A stretch of 64,000 nucleotides of DNA, from assembly GCF_003550175.1 (NCBI RefSeq), contig NZ_QXDF01000001.1, positions 1-64,000 of the forward strand, read 5' to 3'. A program made the position numbers and the translations under genes. Each line of letters starts with the position of its first letter. The first letter of the stretch is position 1. This document shows positions 9,571 to 17,886 of this stretch, piece by piece. The notes below the pieces were generated by a model. It was not told where the DNA came from. It searched no databases and saw only the letters and a list, made by a program, of their open reading frames with translations. This DNA is from Dichotomicrobium thermohalophilum (GTDB taxonomy: Bacteria; Pseudomonadota; Alphaproteobacteria; Rhizobiales; Rhodomicrobiaceae).

Positions 9571-10788
9571 CTAGATGCGGGTGATGGTGTTCGTAATCAC
9601 CGGCTCGGCGCTCGGGTCGGGCATCTGGTCCGCGTCACCCGAGGGCAGGAAGCGCGAATCGACAGGCTTCGGCCGGATCAGCTCGACATCACCCGCCGGG
9701 CCATAGCGGAACGGCAGCCGGCGTCCGACCAGGAAGCTCTCGTCGCCGTAAGACCCCCAGCGCAGCAAGCGCTTGCGCGCATTCATGAAGCTGGCGTAGA
9801 TCCGCGAGAGCAGCTCGTCCCCCTGCACCTGCTCGGCGATGACTTCGCCGGCGGCCTTGCCGATGCCGGTCAGCACCTCGTCCGGGAACTGGCGCAATCG
9901 CACCCCGTCTTCCTTGATAAGCTGCTGCAGCACCAGCCCGTGGAAGCTGTAATAGTCTTCCGTCATATCGCGGCGCTCCTGCTGGCAGGCCAGCTCCATG
10001 ACTTTCTGGTGCTCCGGCTTCAGGCTGTTCCAGACCTGCATGTTCACGCCGATCGCCTGCATCGCCATCGGCGAGTGCACGCCCGGCCAGTAGTAGTAGC
10101 GTGCGTATCTGTAAAATTCCTTTTCGCGGTCTGCCCAGGGCCCGACGAACTCCGCCGCGTCCAGCTCGCCGTTGCGAAACGCCTCGGTGATCTTGCCGCC
10201 CGGCATGCTGACGGACTGGCCGCCGATCTTGTCGATGATTGGCCCGTAAATCCCCGGGACGCGATAGCGCAGCCCCTGGAAGTCGGCCATGGAGTTGATT
10301 TCCTGCTTGAACCAGCCGCCCATCTGCACGCCGGTATCGCCCGCGGCCAGCGGCATGATATTGTAGCGCGCCGAGAGTTCGCGCCACAGCTCCTTGCCGC
10401 CGAGATACTCCATCCAGGCCTCGTGCTCGGTAACTGTCATGCCGTAGGGCAGCGACCCGAAGAAGGCGTAGCCCGGCGACTTGCGCTTGTACCAGTACTG
10501 CTCCGAGCCATAATACATGTCGACATCACCGCGCGAGGCAGCGTCGAAGCTGTCGAAAGCGTCGACGATCTCGCCCGGCCAGAAAATCTTGATCTCGATC
10601 TGGCCTTCGGTCGCCAGCCGGATGCGCTCCACCAGACGACGCAAACTGGTCGAATAGCCGCGTGCGCTGGAATTGTAGGTCGAGGCCAGCCGGAACTGCC
10701 GCTTCCCCTGCGAAATCGCGGGGCGCGGAAAGCTCGCCGCTGCCGCCGAGGTCGCCGCCAGACCGCCGATAAATGCTCTACGTTTCAT
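9571..10788 (-). CDS. TRAP transporter solute-binding protein, copy 1
   Basis: This 405-residue protein is a periplasmic DctP/TakP-family receptor. It starts with a Tat-like signal peptide (MKRRAFIGGLAATSAAAASF). The family features are clear, including PLAAGDTGVQMGGWF near residue 150 and a segment with conserved Arg and Glu around LDAAEFVGPWADREKEFYR. TakP-like receptors bind 2-oxo acids or similar carboxylates, but the ligand is a guess. It has a strong ribosome-binding site (GAGGG). It is tandem with a paralogue 58 bases upstream, and neither has DctQ or DctM membrane subunits in this window. Confidence 0.9.
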   Translation of the reverse strand: MKRRAFIGGLAATSAAAASFPRPAISQGKRQFRLASTYNSSARGYSTSLRRLVERIRLATEGQIEIKIFWPGEIVDAFDSFDAASRGDVDMYYGSEQYWYKRKSPGYAFFGSLPYGMTVTEHEAWMEYLGGKELWRELSARYNIMPLAAGDTGVQMGGWFKQEINSMADFQGLRYRVPGIYGPIIDKIGGQSVSMPGGKITEAFRNGELDAAEFVGPWADREKEFYRYARYYYWPGVHSPMAMQAIGVNMQVWNSLKPEHQKVMELACQQERRDMTEDYYSFHGLVLQQLIKEDGVRLRQFPDEVLTGIGKAAGEVIAEQVQGDELLSRIYASFMNARKRLLRWGSYGDESFLVGRRLPFRYGPAGDVELIRPKPVDSRFLPSGDADQMPDPSAEPVITNTITRI

Positions 10789-10846
10789 AACCTGCCCTCA
10801 AAAACTCTTCCGTGCCGCGGAGTCGTGTCCTGGATGGGTCGTTGAA

Positions 10847-12079
10847 CTAGTCCGGCTGGACGTCGATGATTTTCGGTTCCGCGTCCACCGAACTGCGCGT
10901 TTCGCCGGGAACCTCGCGCGAGCCTTGCCGCAGAAGCTGCTGCCCGGACCCGTCCTCTCCCGGCGACACATCCCGGTCCAGTCCAAGCGCTTCGGAGCGG
11001 TCATAGTTGAACGGCAAACGCCGGGCGAGCAGGAACGCATCCTCGGCGACCTTGGTCCAGCGGAGAAGCTGGTAGCGGGCGCTCACGAAGTTGTCGAAAA
11101 TCGCCTTGGCGTGCTCGCTGCTGTCGGCCAGCCGCATGGCAACATCGCTGGAGGCCTTGCCGAACTCGTTGAGCAGATTGTCGGGGAAGCCGATGATCTC
11201 GTTATTGCCGGAGCGCACAAGCTGGGTGATCGCCGCGGCGTTGCGCGAGTTGAACTCGGCGAGCATCCGCACGGCCTCGGTGCGGCAGGCCATCTTGATC
11301 AGTTCCTTCTCGCCCTCGGATAGCCCGATCCAGAGATCGAGGTTCATGCCCACGCTGATCTGCGTGCCCGGCTCGTGGAACCCCGGATGGTAATAGTATC
11401 GCGCCGCGCGGTGCAGCCCGAGCGCCATGTCGTTCCAGGGCCCCACCCACTCGGCTGCGTCGATCTCGCCGGCGCTCAATGCGTCGACCACCTTGCCGCC
11501 TGGCAGGACGACGGGTTCAGCCCCGAAGGATCTGTAGACTTCAGCGGCAAGGCCGGTCACGCGGATGCGCAGACCTTGCAAGTCCGCCTCGCTGCGGATC
11601 GGCTTGTTGAACCAGCCACCCATCTGCACCCCGGTGTTACCGGCGGCTAGCGGCTTGATGTTGTAGCGGGCCGAGAGATCGTCCCACAGCTCCTGGCCGC
11701 CGTACTTGTTGAGCCAGGTGTCCATCTCGATCGGGCTGAGGCCGAAGGGCACCGAGGCGAAGAAGTTGAACGCCGGGTCCTTGTCTTCCCAGTAGTACTC
11801 GATGGCATGATACATATCGACCCGGCCCTCGGCCACGGCGTCGAACATCTCCGCCACCGGGACGAGGTCATTCGCGCCGTAGGGCTTCACGGTGAGCCGG
11901 CCGCCCGTGGCTTCGGTGATCTTCTTGGCGAGGATCTGCGCGCTGGTCCCGTAACCCGGGTAGTTCAGCGGCCAAGCGAGCGCCATTTTCAGCTCGCGCT
12001 TGCCCTGTGCCACCGCCGGGGCGGCAACCGAAGATGTCGCAGCAACTGCCCCACCCGTAAGAAAGGTTCGGCGTTTCAT
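10847..12079 (-). CDS. TRAP transporter solute-binding protein, copy 2
   Basis: This 410-residue paralogue of the downstream gene has the same Tat-type leader (MKRRTFLTGGAVAATSSVAA) and the matching block YNIKPLAAGNTGVQMGGWF. The binding-site segment IDAAEWVGPWNDMALGLHR aligns with its neighbour. The C-terminus carries an extra Gly/Gln/Asp-rich tail. GGAGAGGG precedes the ATG. It is the first gene of the group copy 2 - copy 1 - phosphoesterase. Two diverged receptors side by side suggest related ligands sharing a permease encoded elsewhere. Confidence 0.9.
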   Translation of the reverse strand: MKRRTFLTGGAVAATSSVAAPAVAQGKRELKMALAWPLNYPGYGTSAQILAKKITEATGGRLTVKPYGANDLVPVAEMFDAVAEGRVDMYHAIEYYWEDKDPAFNFFASVPFGLSPIEMDTWLNKYGGQELWDDLSARYNIKPLAAGNTGVQMGGWFNKPIRSEADLQGLRIRVTGLAAEVYRSFGAEPVVLPGGKVVDALSAGEIDAAEWVGPWNDMALGLHRAARYYYHPGFHEPGTQISVGMNLDLWIGLSEGEKELIKMACRTEAVRMLAEFNSRNAAAITQLVRSGNNEIIGFPDNLLNEFGKASSDVAMRLADSSEHAKAIFDNFVSARYQLLRWTKVAEDAFLLARRLPFNYDRSEALGLDRDVSPGEDGSGQQLLRQGSREVPGETRSSVDAEPKIIDVQPD

Positions 12080-12423
12080 TCAGCCCTCTCCCGCGTCGTA
12101 CGCACTGCCGCGCTTGGCCGCCCTGCCCTGAAAGCAAGCCGTGCGCGGAAAAATTTCTCCAAATTCACCGACAATTTGATGCAACTGCGCGCGGGTCGCC
12201 CAGACCGCCCCACAACGCTGCGCGCTGCATCATCTGTCTTGCCGGCGAGTGTGCCACGCCGCGACGCCCTCGAACACGGGTGGCGTAAAAACTTTTTCAG
12301 AACCTGCTAGCACGTGCCAAGGGTGTTGTGGCAAAAAAATGATCCCCAGCAACTCAAAATGGTGCCGGCGTGAGGCTCAAAATCCGCGCGAACAGTTGAT
12401 GGTCAGCAAAGTGAGGCGGCCTG
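12080..12423. other. Divergent intergenic region, TRAP receptors / GGCT-like gene
   Basis: This 344-base gap separates the minus-strand TRAP receptors from the plus-strand GGCT-like gene and must hold both promoters. TGCCA-N9-TGGCA followed by A7 is visible near 12317-12342. A TGGCAC element on the minus strand lacks a correctly spaced TTGC, so I do not call a sigma-54 promoter. No coding sequence is convincing. Confidence 0.4.
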
Positions 12424-12810
12424 ATGAATTGGCAGGCAGGGAATCCCGCTCGCCAGCCCCTTTTTGTCTATGGCACGCTCCGGCGCGCTAGCGGTCATCC
12501 GATGAGCCGGGCGCTTGCGCACAACGCAAGGCGGCTCGGGCCCGGCGCGATCCGCGGCAGCATGACCTATCTCGGCCCGTACCCCGCCGTGGTCGAGGAC
12601 GAGCAGGCTGGCTGGATCATGGGCGACGTTTTCGAGGTCATGGGCGGGCGCCACTTTTGGCGCGTGCTCGATATCTATGAAGGTTGCCACGAGGTAAATC
12701 CAGGCTATGAACGTCGCCGCATTCCCGTCCGGCTCGACGCGGCCGGGCGCGGCGTCTGGATCGACGCCTGGTGCTACCTCTTGAGCCCACAGCTGGGCAC
12801 TTGCGGGTGA
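12424..12810 (+). CDS. Gamma-glutamylcyclotransferase-like (GGCT/AIG2) protein
   Basis: This 128-residue protein has the cyclotransferase fold signature: the glycine-loop motif FVYGTLRRA at residue 14 and an acidic position in the LDIYEGC region near residue 84. The family splits gamma-glutamyl amides to 5-oxoproline, but many bacterial members are uncharacterised. GAGG lies just upstream of the ATG. It is a single gene with no clear operon partner, divergent from the TRAP receptors. The ergothioneine genes are about 24 kb away and no link is implied. Confidence 0.8.
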   Translation: MNWQAGNPARQPLFVYGTLRRASGHPMSRALAHNARRLGPGAIRGSMTYLGPYPAVVEDEQAGWIMGDVFEVMGGRHFWRVLDIYEGCHEVNPGYERRRIPVRLDAAGRGVWIDAWCYLLSPQLGTCG

Positions 12811-13057
12811 GCGTGCATCCGCGCGTTTGGAATGCCCACGCGGTTGAGATCGCATTGCGTTTCATATACCAATAAGAAGTTTTGAGCGCTTACGCTGCCG
12901 TAAAAGGGTCAAAAACGGCTCACTGGCGCGGAGCGCTGTGCACGAGTAAAGTACAAAGACAGCCAGGATGTCTCTCCAGTCGCTCACATCATTTTTCGCC
13001 AGCGCCCTTGAACTTCAGAGCCGCTGGCTGGCGTTTCACGCGCGCCTGCTGGAGACA

Positions 13058-15823
13058 ATGACCTCGGCTTCTCCCGGTAACCCACGGCAGAAAACGCAGA
13101 TGATGGACACGATCACGACCGAAGGCCAGGACAACCCGCAAGCCACGGGACGCAAACATGTTTACCGTTTCGGCGCGGGCGCGGCCGATGGCGGCGCCGG
13201 CATGCGCAACCTGTTGGGCGGAAAGGGCGCCAACCTCGCGGAGATGGCCTCACTGGGCCTGCCCGTGCCCCCCGGCTTCACCGTGACAACCGATGTCTGC
13301 ACCGCGTATTTTGCCAACGATCACCAGTTTCCCGCCGGCTTGAAGGAAGAGGTCGAAAAAGCACTGAACTTCATCGGCGAAGCTGTCGGCGCGCGCTTCG
13401 GCGACAACCAGAACCCGCTGCTGGTCTCGGTGCGCTCGGGCGCGCGGGTCTCGATGCCGGGTATGATGGACACTGTTCTCAATCTCGGCCTGAACGACGA
13501 GACGGTCGAGGGCCTCGCGCGCCGCTCCGATGACCGCCGTTTCGCATTCGATTCCTACCGACGCTTCATCCAGATGTATTCGGACGTGGTGCTCGGCCTG
13601 GACCATCACCTGTTCGAGCAGGCGCTGGAGCAATACAAGAACCTGAACGCGATGGAGCTCGACACGGAGCTGTCCGCCGAGGACTGGGCGCAGCTTGTCG
13701 AGCGCTACAAGCAGATCGTTCAGGACAAGCTGGGCAAGCCCTTCCCGCAGGACATTCACGAACAGCTCTGGGGCGCTATCGGCGCTGTCTTCGAGTCCTG
13801 GCATACCGCGCGCGCGGTCACCTATCGCCGGCTGCACAACATCCCCGAGGACTGGGGCACGGCGGTTAACGTCCAGGCGATGGTGTTCGGCAACACCGGA
13901 GACCGCAGCGCCACCGGCGTGGCCTTCACGCGCAATCCATCGACGGGCGAAAACGCACTGTACGGCGAGTTCCTCGTAAACGCGCAAGGCGAAGACGTCG
14001 TCGCGGGCATCCGCACGCCGCAATACATCAGCGAGGCGGCGCGCCAAGCGGCCGGCGATGATCGCCCCTCCCTCGAAACCGTCATGCCCGAGGCCTTCGC
14101 CGAACTGCGCGACATCTGCCTGAAGCTGGAGCGCAACTACCGCGACATGCAGGACATCGAGTTCACCATCCAGGACGGCAAGCTCTGGATGCTGCAGACT
14201 CGCGCGGGCAAGCGCACCACCAAGGCGGCGCTCAAAATTGCAACCGATCTGACGGCCGAGGGCCTCATCACCAAGGAAGAGGGGCTGCTGCGCATCGACC
14301 CGGAACAGCTTGACCAGCTCCTGCATCCGATGCTCGACCCGAACGCCAAGAAGGAGGTTCTGACAACCGGACTTCCGGCGTCGCCGGGCGCGGCAACGGG
14401 GGAGTTGGTCTTTACCCCGGACGAGGCGGAGACGCTGCGCAACCTGGGCAAGTCGGTGATCCTCGCACGCATCGAGACCAGCCCGGAAGACATTCACGGC
14501 ATGCACGCGGCCGCCGGCATCCTGACTGCGCGCGGCGGAATGACCTCGCACGCGGCCGTGGTCGCCCGCGGCATGGGCCGGCCCTGCGTATCAGGCGCGA
14601 AGGACCTGTCGATCGACTACGAGGGCCACAAGATGACAGCCGGCGGACGAACCCTGCACCGCGGCGACGTCATCACCATCGACGGCAGCACCGGCGAGGT
14701 CATCGCAGGCGAGGTGCCGACGCTTCAGCCCGAGCTCGGGGCTGACTTTCAGCAGCTCATGGACCACGCCGACGAGGTGCGCCGCATGAAGGTGCGCGCC
14801 AACGCCGAAACGCCGCGCGACGCAAAGCAGGCCCGCGAGTTTGGCGCCGAAGGCATCGGCCTGTGCCGGACGGAGCACATGTTCTTCGAGGGCGAGCGCA
14901 CCACCGCGATGCGCGAGATGATCGTGGCGGACGACGAGTCGGGCCGCCGCGTCGCGCTCGCCAAGATCCTGCCGATGCAACGCCAGGACTTCCTCGAACT
15001 GTTCGAGATCATGGCCGGCCTGCCGCTGACGATCCGCCTTCTTGATCCGCCGCTGCACGAGTTCCTCCCTCATGAAGACAGCGACATCCGCGAAACCGCG
15101 CAGCGGCTGGGCGTCGACGAGGCGAAGCTGCGCACGCGGCTGGCCCAGCTCAAGGAATTCAACCCGATGCTCGGCCACCGCGGTTGCCGGTTGGCGATCA
15201 GCTATCCGGAAATCCCGGAAATGCAGGCCCGGGCGATCTTCGAGGCCGCGACCGAGGCCGGCCAGCGCACCGGCGCGCCGGTCGTGCCGGAGGTGATGGT
15301 GCCGCTGGTCGGGTTGGCGGGGGAGTTCAACGAGATCAAGGCGCGCATCGATGCAACGGCCGAGGAGGTGGCGCGCGAAACCGGCGTCAAGCTGGAGTAT
15401 CAGGTTGGCACGATGATCGAGATCCCGCGGGCGGCGCTGCGGGCCAAGGAGATCGCCAAGTCAGCCGAGTTCTTCTCTTTCGGGACCAACGACCTGACAC
15501 AGATGACATACGGCCTCAGCCGCGACGACAGCGGCAGCTTCCTGGGCGATTACATGTCGCGCGGGATCATCACGAACGACCCGTTCGTGACGCTGGATGC
15601 CGATGGGGTCGGCGAACTGGTGCAGATCGCGAGCGAGCGCGGCCGGGCCACCCGCACAGACCTGAAGCTGGGCATCTGCGGCGAACATGGCGGCGACCCA
15701 GCGTCGATCGCCTTCTGCGAAAGCGTGGGGCTGGACTACGTTTCCTGCTCGCCTTACCGCGTCCCCGTCGCCCGGCTGGCCGCGGCGCAGGCGGCCCTGC
15801 GCGCTCGCCAGACGAAGAGCTAG
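13058..15823 (+). CDS. ppdK: Pyruvate, phosphate dikinase
   Basis: PPDK interconverts pyruvate + ATP + Pi and phosphoenolpyruvate + AMP + PPi. The protein has the ATP-grasp start (GMRNLLGGKGANLAEMASLG), the phosphohistidine swivelling domain with GGMTSHAAVVARGMGRPCVSG, and the TIM-barrel PEP-binding domain ending in FGTNDLTQMTYGL and GICGEHGGDP. Clear homology begins about 35 residues into this reading. Candidate ATGs are 12968, 13058 and 13100/13103, and none has a well-spaced ribosome-binding site; GGAG sits only 3 bases from 13058. The start is therefore uncertain. The gene stands alone and ends in a strong hairpin terminator. Confidence 0.93.
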   Translation: MTSASPGNPRQKTQMMDTITTEGQDNPQATGRKHVYRFGAGAADGGAGMRNLLGGKGANLAEMASLGLPVPPGFTVTTDVCTAYFANDHQFPAGLKEEVEKALNFIGEAVGARFGDNQNPLLVSVRSGARVSMPGMMDTVLNLGLNDETVEGLARRSDDRRFAFDSYRRFIQMYSDVVLGLDHHLFEQALEQYKNLNAMELDTELSAEDWAQLVERYKQIVQDKLGKPFPQDIHEQLWGAIGAVFESWHTARAVTYRRLHNIPEDWGTAVNVQAMVFGNTGDRSATGVAFTRNPSTGENALYGEFLVNAQGEDVVAGIRTPQYISEAARQAAGDDRPSLETVMPEAFAELRDICLKLERNYRDMQDIEFTIQDGKLWMLQTRAGKRTTKAALKIATDLTAEGLITKEEGLLRIDPEQLDQLLHPMLDPNAKKEVLTTGLPASPGAATGELVFTPDEAETLRNLGKSVILARIETSPEDIHGMHAAAGILTARGGMTSHAAVVARGMGRPCVSGAKDLSIDYEGHKMTAGGRTLHRGDVITIDGSTGEVIAGEVPTLQPELGADFQQLMDHADEVRRMKVRANAETPRDAKQAREFGAEGIGLCRTEHMFFEGERTTAMREMIVADDESGRRVALAKILPMQRQDFLELFEIMAGLPLTIRLLDPPLHEFLPHEDSDIRETAQRLGVDEAKLRTRLAQLKEFNPMLGHRGCRLAISYPEIPEMQARAIFEAATEAGQRTGAPVVPEVMVPLVGLAGEFNEIKARIDATAEEVARETGVKLEYQVGTMIEIPRAALRAKEIAKSAEFFSFGTNDLTQMTYGLSRDDSGSFLGDYMSRGIITNDPFVTLDADGVGELVQIASERGRATRTDLKLGICGEHGGDPASIAFCESVGLDYVSCSPYRVPVARLAAAQAALRARQTKS

Positions 15824-15873
15824 CTGAAAATGGAGGGGCGACGGCGACGGCCGCCCCCTGCAAATTTTTCAGC
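15823..15873. terminator. Two-tier hairpin terminator after ppdK
   Basis: An outer perfect 8-bp stem (GCTGAAAA 15823-15830 with TTTTCAGC 15866-15873) encloses an inner stem GGGGCG/CGCCCC (15835-15840 with 15852-15857). The A-tract and T5 flank the inner hairpin on both sides, so it could stop transcription in either direction. Confidence 0.8.
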
Positions 15874-15965
15874 AACCTCAGCAAGCGGCGTCATCCACAG
15901 CCATGACGCCCGCCGCATGACGTCATCCCGCGAATCAGGCGTGCTTTCCCCAGCAGGTCAGCGCA

Positions 15966-16772
15966 GTGCGCTGCAGAGATGGCCGGGGAAGGCGAATTCT
16001 CAGATCGGTGCTCATAGCCATCGCCGTGGGTCTCGTCGCTGGCGCTGTCGTCGCCCTCCTGGTGCCGCAGCGCGACGCGGCTGACCGTGCGCCGGCCGAG
16101 CGGCCTGGTACCTTTCGACTCGTACCGCGCGAAGCACCCGATGTGCGGTATGGCGCGGCTCTCCCGGATCGCCCTGACCGCATCGTCGGGCGGGCGTCGG
16201 TCATCGACGGCGACACCATCGAAATCCGGGGCCAGTCCATCCGCCTGTTCGGCATCGACGCGCTCGAAGACGATCAGAAATGTCTCGCCGGCGGCAAGCG
16301 CCAGCGCTGCGCGCAGCGGGCCGCGAATGCGCTGTCCGAGAAGATCGGCCGCCGCAACGTCCTCTGCGAAAAGCGCGCCCGAGACCGCTACGATCGGATT
16401 GTCGGCGTCTGCTATGCGGACGGCGAAGACCTGAATGCCTGGCTGGTCGCCGAGGGGTGGGCGCTCGCCTACCGACGCTACTCGCGTTTGTATGTGGAGC
16501 ACGAGGAGAAGGCGCGCCGCGCGAACAAGGGCGTGTGGGCAACGCGTTTCGTCAAGCCCTGGGAGGCCCGTCGCGGCAAGCGGCTCGGCCAACGCGTTGC
16601 CACGCGCCGGTGCGCCATCAAGGGCAACATCAGCGCGGCCGGCGAACGCATCTATCACGTCCCCGGCGGCTACTACTACGGACAAACACGGGTCGACGAA
16701 AGCGAAGGCGAGCGCTGGTTCTGCTCCGAGGCGGAGGCCCGCGCCGCCGGGTGGCGGCCTGCCCTGCGCTGA
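15966..16772 (+). CDS. Membrane-anchored thermonuclease-like protein with C-terminal sunset-like module
   Basis: This 268-residue protein starts at a GTG. Residues 11-33 are an N-terminal membrane anchor or signal (ILRSVLIAIAVGLVAGAVVA). Residues 70-185 form a staphylococcal-nuclease domain with VIDGDTIEI, RLFGIDALE and a conserved Arg/Glu region ending in ARRANKGVWA. Residues 200-268 resemble the sunset domain: CAIKGNIS, GERIYHVPGG, then ERWFCSEAEARAAGWRPA. It is probably an exported nuclease or nucleic-acid-binding protein. The combination is seen in other alphaproteobacteria. It has no operon partner. Confidence 0.85.
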   Translation: MRCRDGRGRRILRSVLIAIAVGLVAGAVVALLVPQRDAADRAPAERPGTFRLVPREAPDVRYGAALPDRPDRIVGRASVIDGDTIEIRGQSIRLFGIDALEDDQKCLAGGKRQRCAQRAANALSEKIGRRNVLCEKRARDRYDRIVGVCYADGEDLNAWLVAEGWALAYRRYSRLYVEHEEKARRANKGVWATRFVKPWEARRGKRLGQRVATRRCAIKGNISAAGERIYHVPGGYYYGQTRVDESEGERWFCSEAEARAAGWRPALR

Positions 16773-16870
16773 CCGGATGCTTGAGCGTCCGGCTCATCCA
16801 TTCATGTACAGTTCACGCCAAGCCCGCTAGTTTAGCCGCAAATGCATGATGTCACGGCCAAATCGGAAGA

Positions 16871-17164
16871 ATGAACACGCTTTTGACACGGCTGCGCGGC
16901 AGTATCTGGATCATCACGCTGTTGATCGGACTGGTCGCGCCTTTCTCGCTCGCGGACGCGCAGGCCTGTACCTCATCCTGGTCAAAGTCTGGCTATAAGT
17001 CCTATTCTCAGATCAAGCGCGAGGTCCGGGCACGACTGGGCAATGCGCGGATTGTGCGGGTCGAGCTTTGCGGCAGCGGCGCTTCGGCATATTTTCGAGT
17101 CATTGCGCTGACGGGCGGTGATGGGAGTGCTACGCGCCGGGAACTGCGCATCAGCGCCCGATAA
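16871..17164 (+). CDS. Small secreted protein, possibly PepSY-like
   Basis: This 97-residue protein has a signal peptide (hydrophobic residues 12-28, cleavage after ADAQA). The mature part of about 65 residues has two Cys, and its KREVRARLGNARIVRVELCG segment followed by a beta-rich end (YFRVIALTGGDG) resembles a minimal PepSY-type unit. That assignment is tentative. It lies 44 bases upstream of the response regulator gene on the same strand. PepSY-like proteins often accompany PhoPQ-type systems, so a role in signalling to the kinase is an inference. Confidence 0.7.
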   Translation: MNTLLTRLRGSIWIITLLIGLVAPFSLADAQACTSSWSKSGYKSYSQIKREVRARLGNARIVRVELCGSGASAYFRVIALTGGDGSATRRELRISAR

Positions 17165-17208
17165 GGCGAAGCGCGCGAGTGTGGAGCACATTTTAAAGGT
17201 CTGCTGCA

Positions 17209-17886
17209 ATGCGGATACTGGTGGTCGAGGACGATCAGGACCTGAACCGGCAGATCAAGACCGCCTTGTCCGAAGCCGGCTATGCGGTGGACTGCGCCTT
17301 TGACGGCGAAGAAGGTCACTTCCTCGGCGACACAGAAGCCTACGACGCGGTGATCCTTGATCTCGGCCTGCCAACCATGGACGGGTTGAGCATCCTGGAA
17401 CGCTGGCGCCGCGAGCAGCGGAATATGCCAGTGCTGATCCTCACTGCGCGCGATCGGTGGAGCGAGAAGGTGGCCGGGATGGACGCCGGCGCCGATGATT
17501 ACGTCGCCAAGCCGTTTCATATGGAGGAACTGCTGGCGCGCATTCGGGCGCTACTCCGGAGGCAGGCCGGCTTTGCCAGCTCGGAGATTGAGTGCGGCCC
17601 GCTGCGGCTGGACACGCGTTCGGCCCGCGTCACCTGCGACGGCGCGCCAGTGAAACTCACCTCGCTGGAGTTTCGACTGCTCAGCTATCTGATGCATCAT
17701 CGCGGGCGCGTCGTGCCGCGCATGGAACTGGTCGAGCATCTTTACGAGCAGGACTTCGACCGCGACTCCAACACGATCGAGGTTTTCATCGGCCGGCTGC
17801 GCAAAAAGATCCCGGCTCATCTGATCGAGACGGTGCGGGGGCTGGGCTATCGCTTGGCGGAGGCCGGTAACGGCGACCAGGAGTGA
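17209..17886 (+). CDS. OmpR/PhoP-family response regulator
   Basis: This 225-residue regulator has a receiver domain (residues 1-115) with the acidic pair EDD, phospho-acceptor Asp51 in VILDLGLPTMDG, and Lys in VAKPFHMEEL. A winged-helix DNA-binding domain follows (residues 125-220: LTSLEFRLLSYLMHH, TIEVFIGRLRKKI, ETVRGLGYRL). It resembles rhizobial FeuP or PhoP-type regulators. It overlaps the kinase gene by 4 bases. AAAGG precedes the ATG. Confidence 0.9.
   Translation: MRILVVEDDQDLNRQIKTALSEAGYAVDCAFDGEEGHFLGDTEAYDAVILDLGLPTMDGLSILERWRREQRNMPVLILTARDRWSEKVAGMDAGADDYVAKPFHMEELLARIRALLRRQAGFASSEIECGPLRLDTRSARVTCDGAPVKLTSLEFRLLSYLMHHRGRVVPRMELVEHLYEQDFDRDSNTIEVFIGRLRKKIPAHLIETVRGLGYRLAEAGNGDQE

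Noticed and set aside
9463-10845. 460-codon open frame opposite TRAP receptor copy 1
   Set aside because: Antisense shadow; the minus-strand gene has a signal peptide, family motifs and a strong ribosome-binding site.
12300-12330. Possible sigma-54 promoter (TGGCAC on the minus strand) upstream of the TRAP receptors
   Set aside because: The required TTGC is not at the right distance; the GC is off by one base and the TT is missing.
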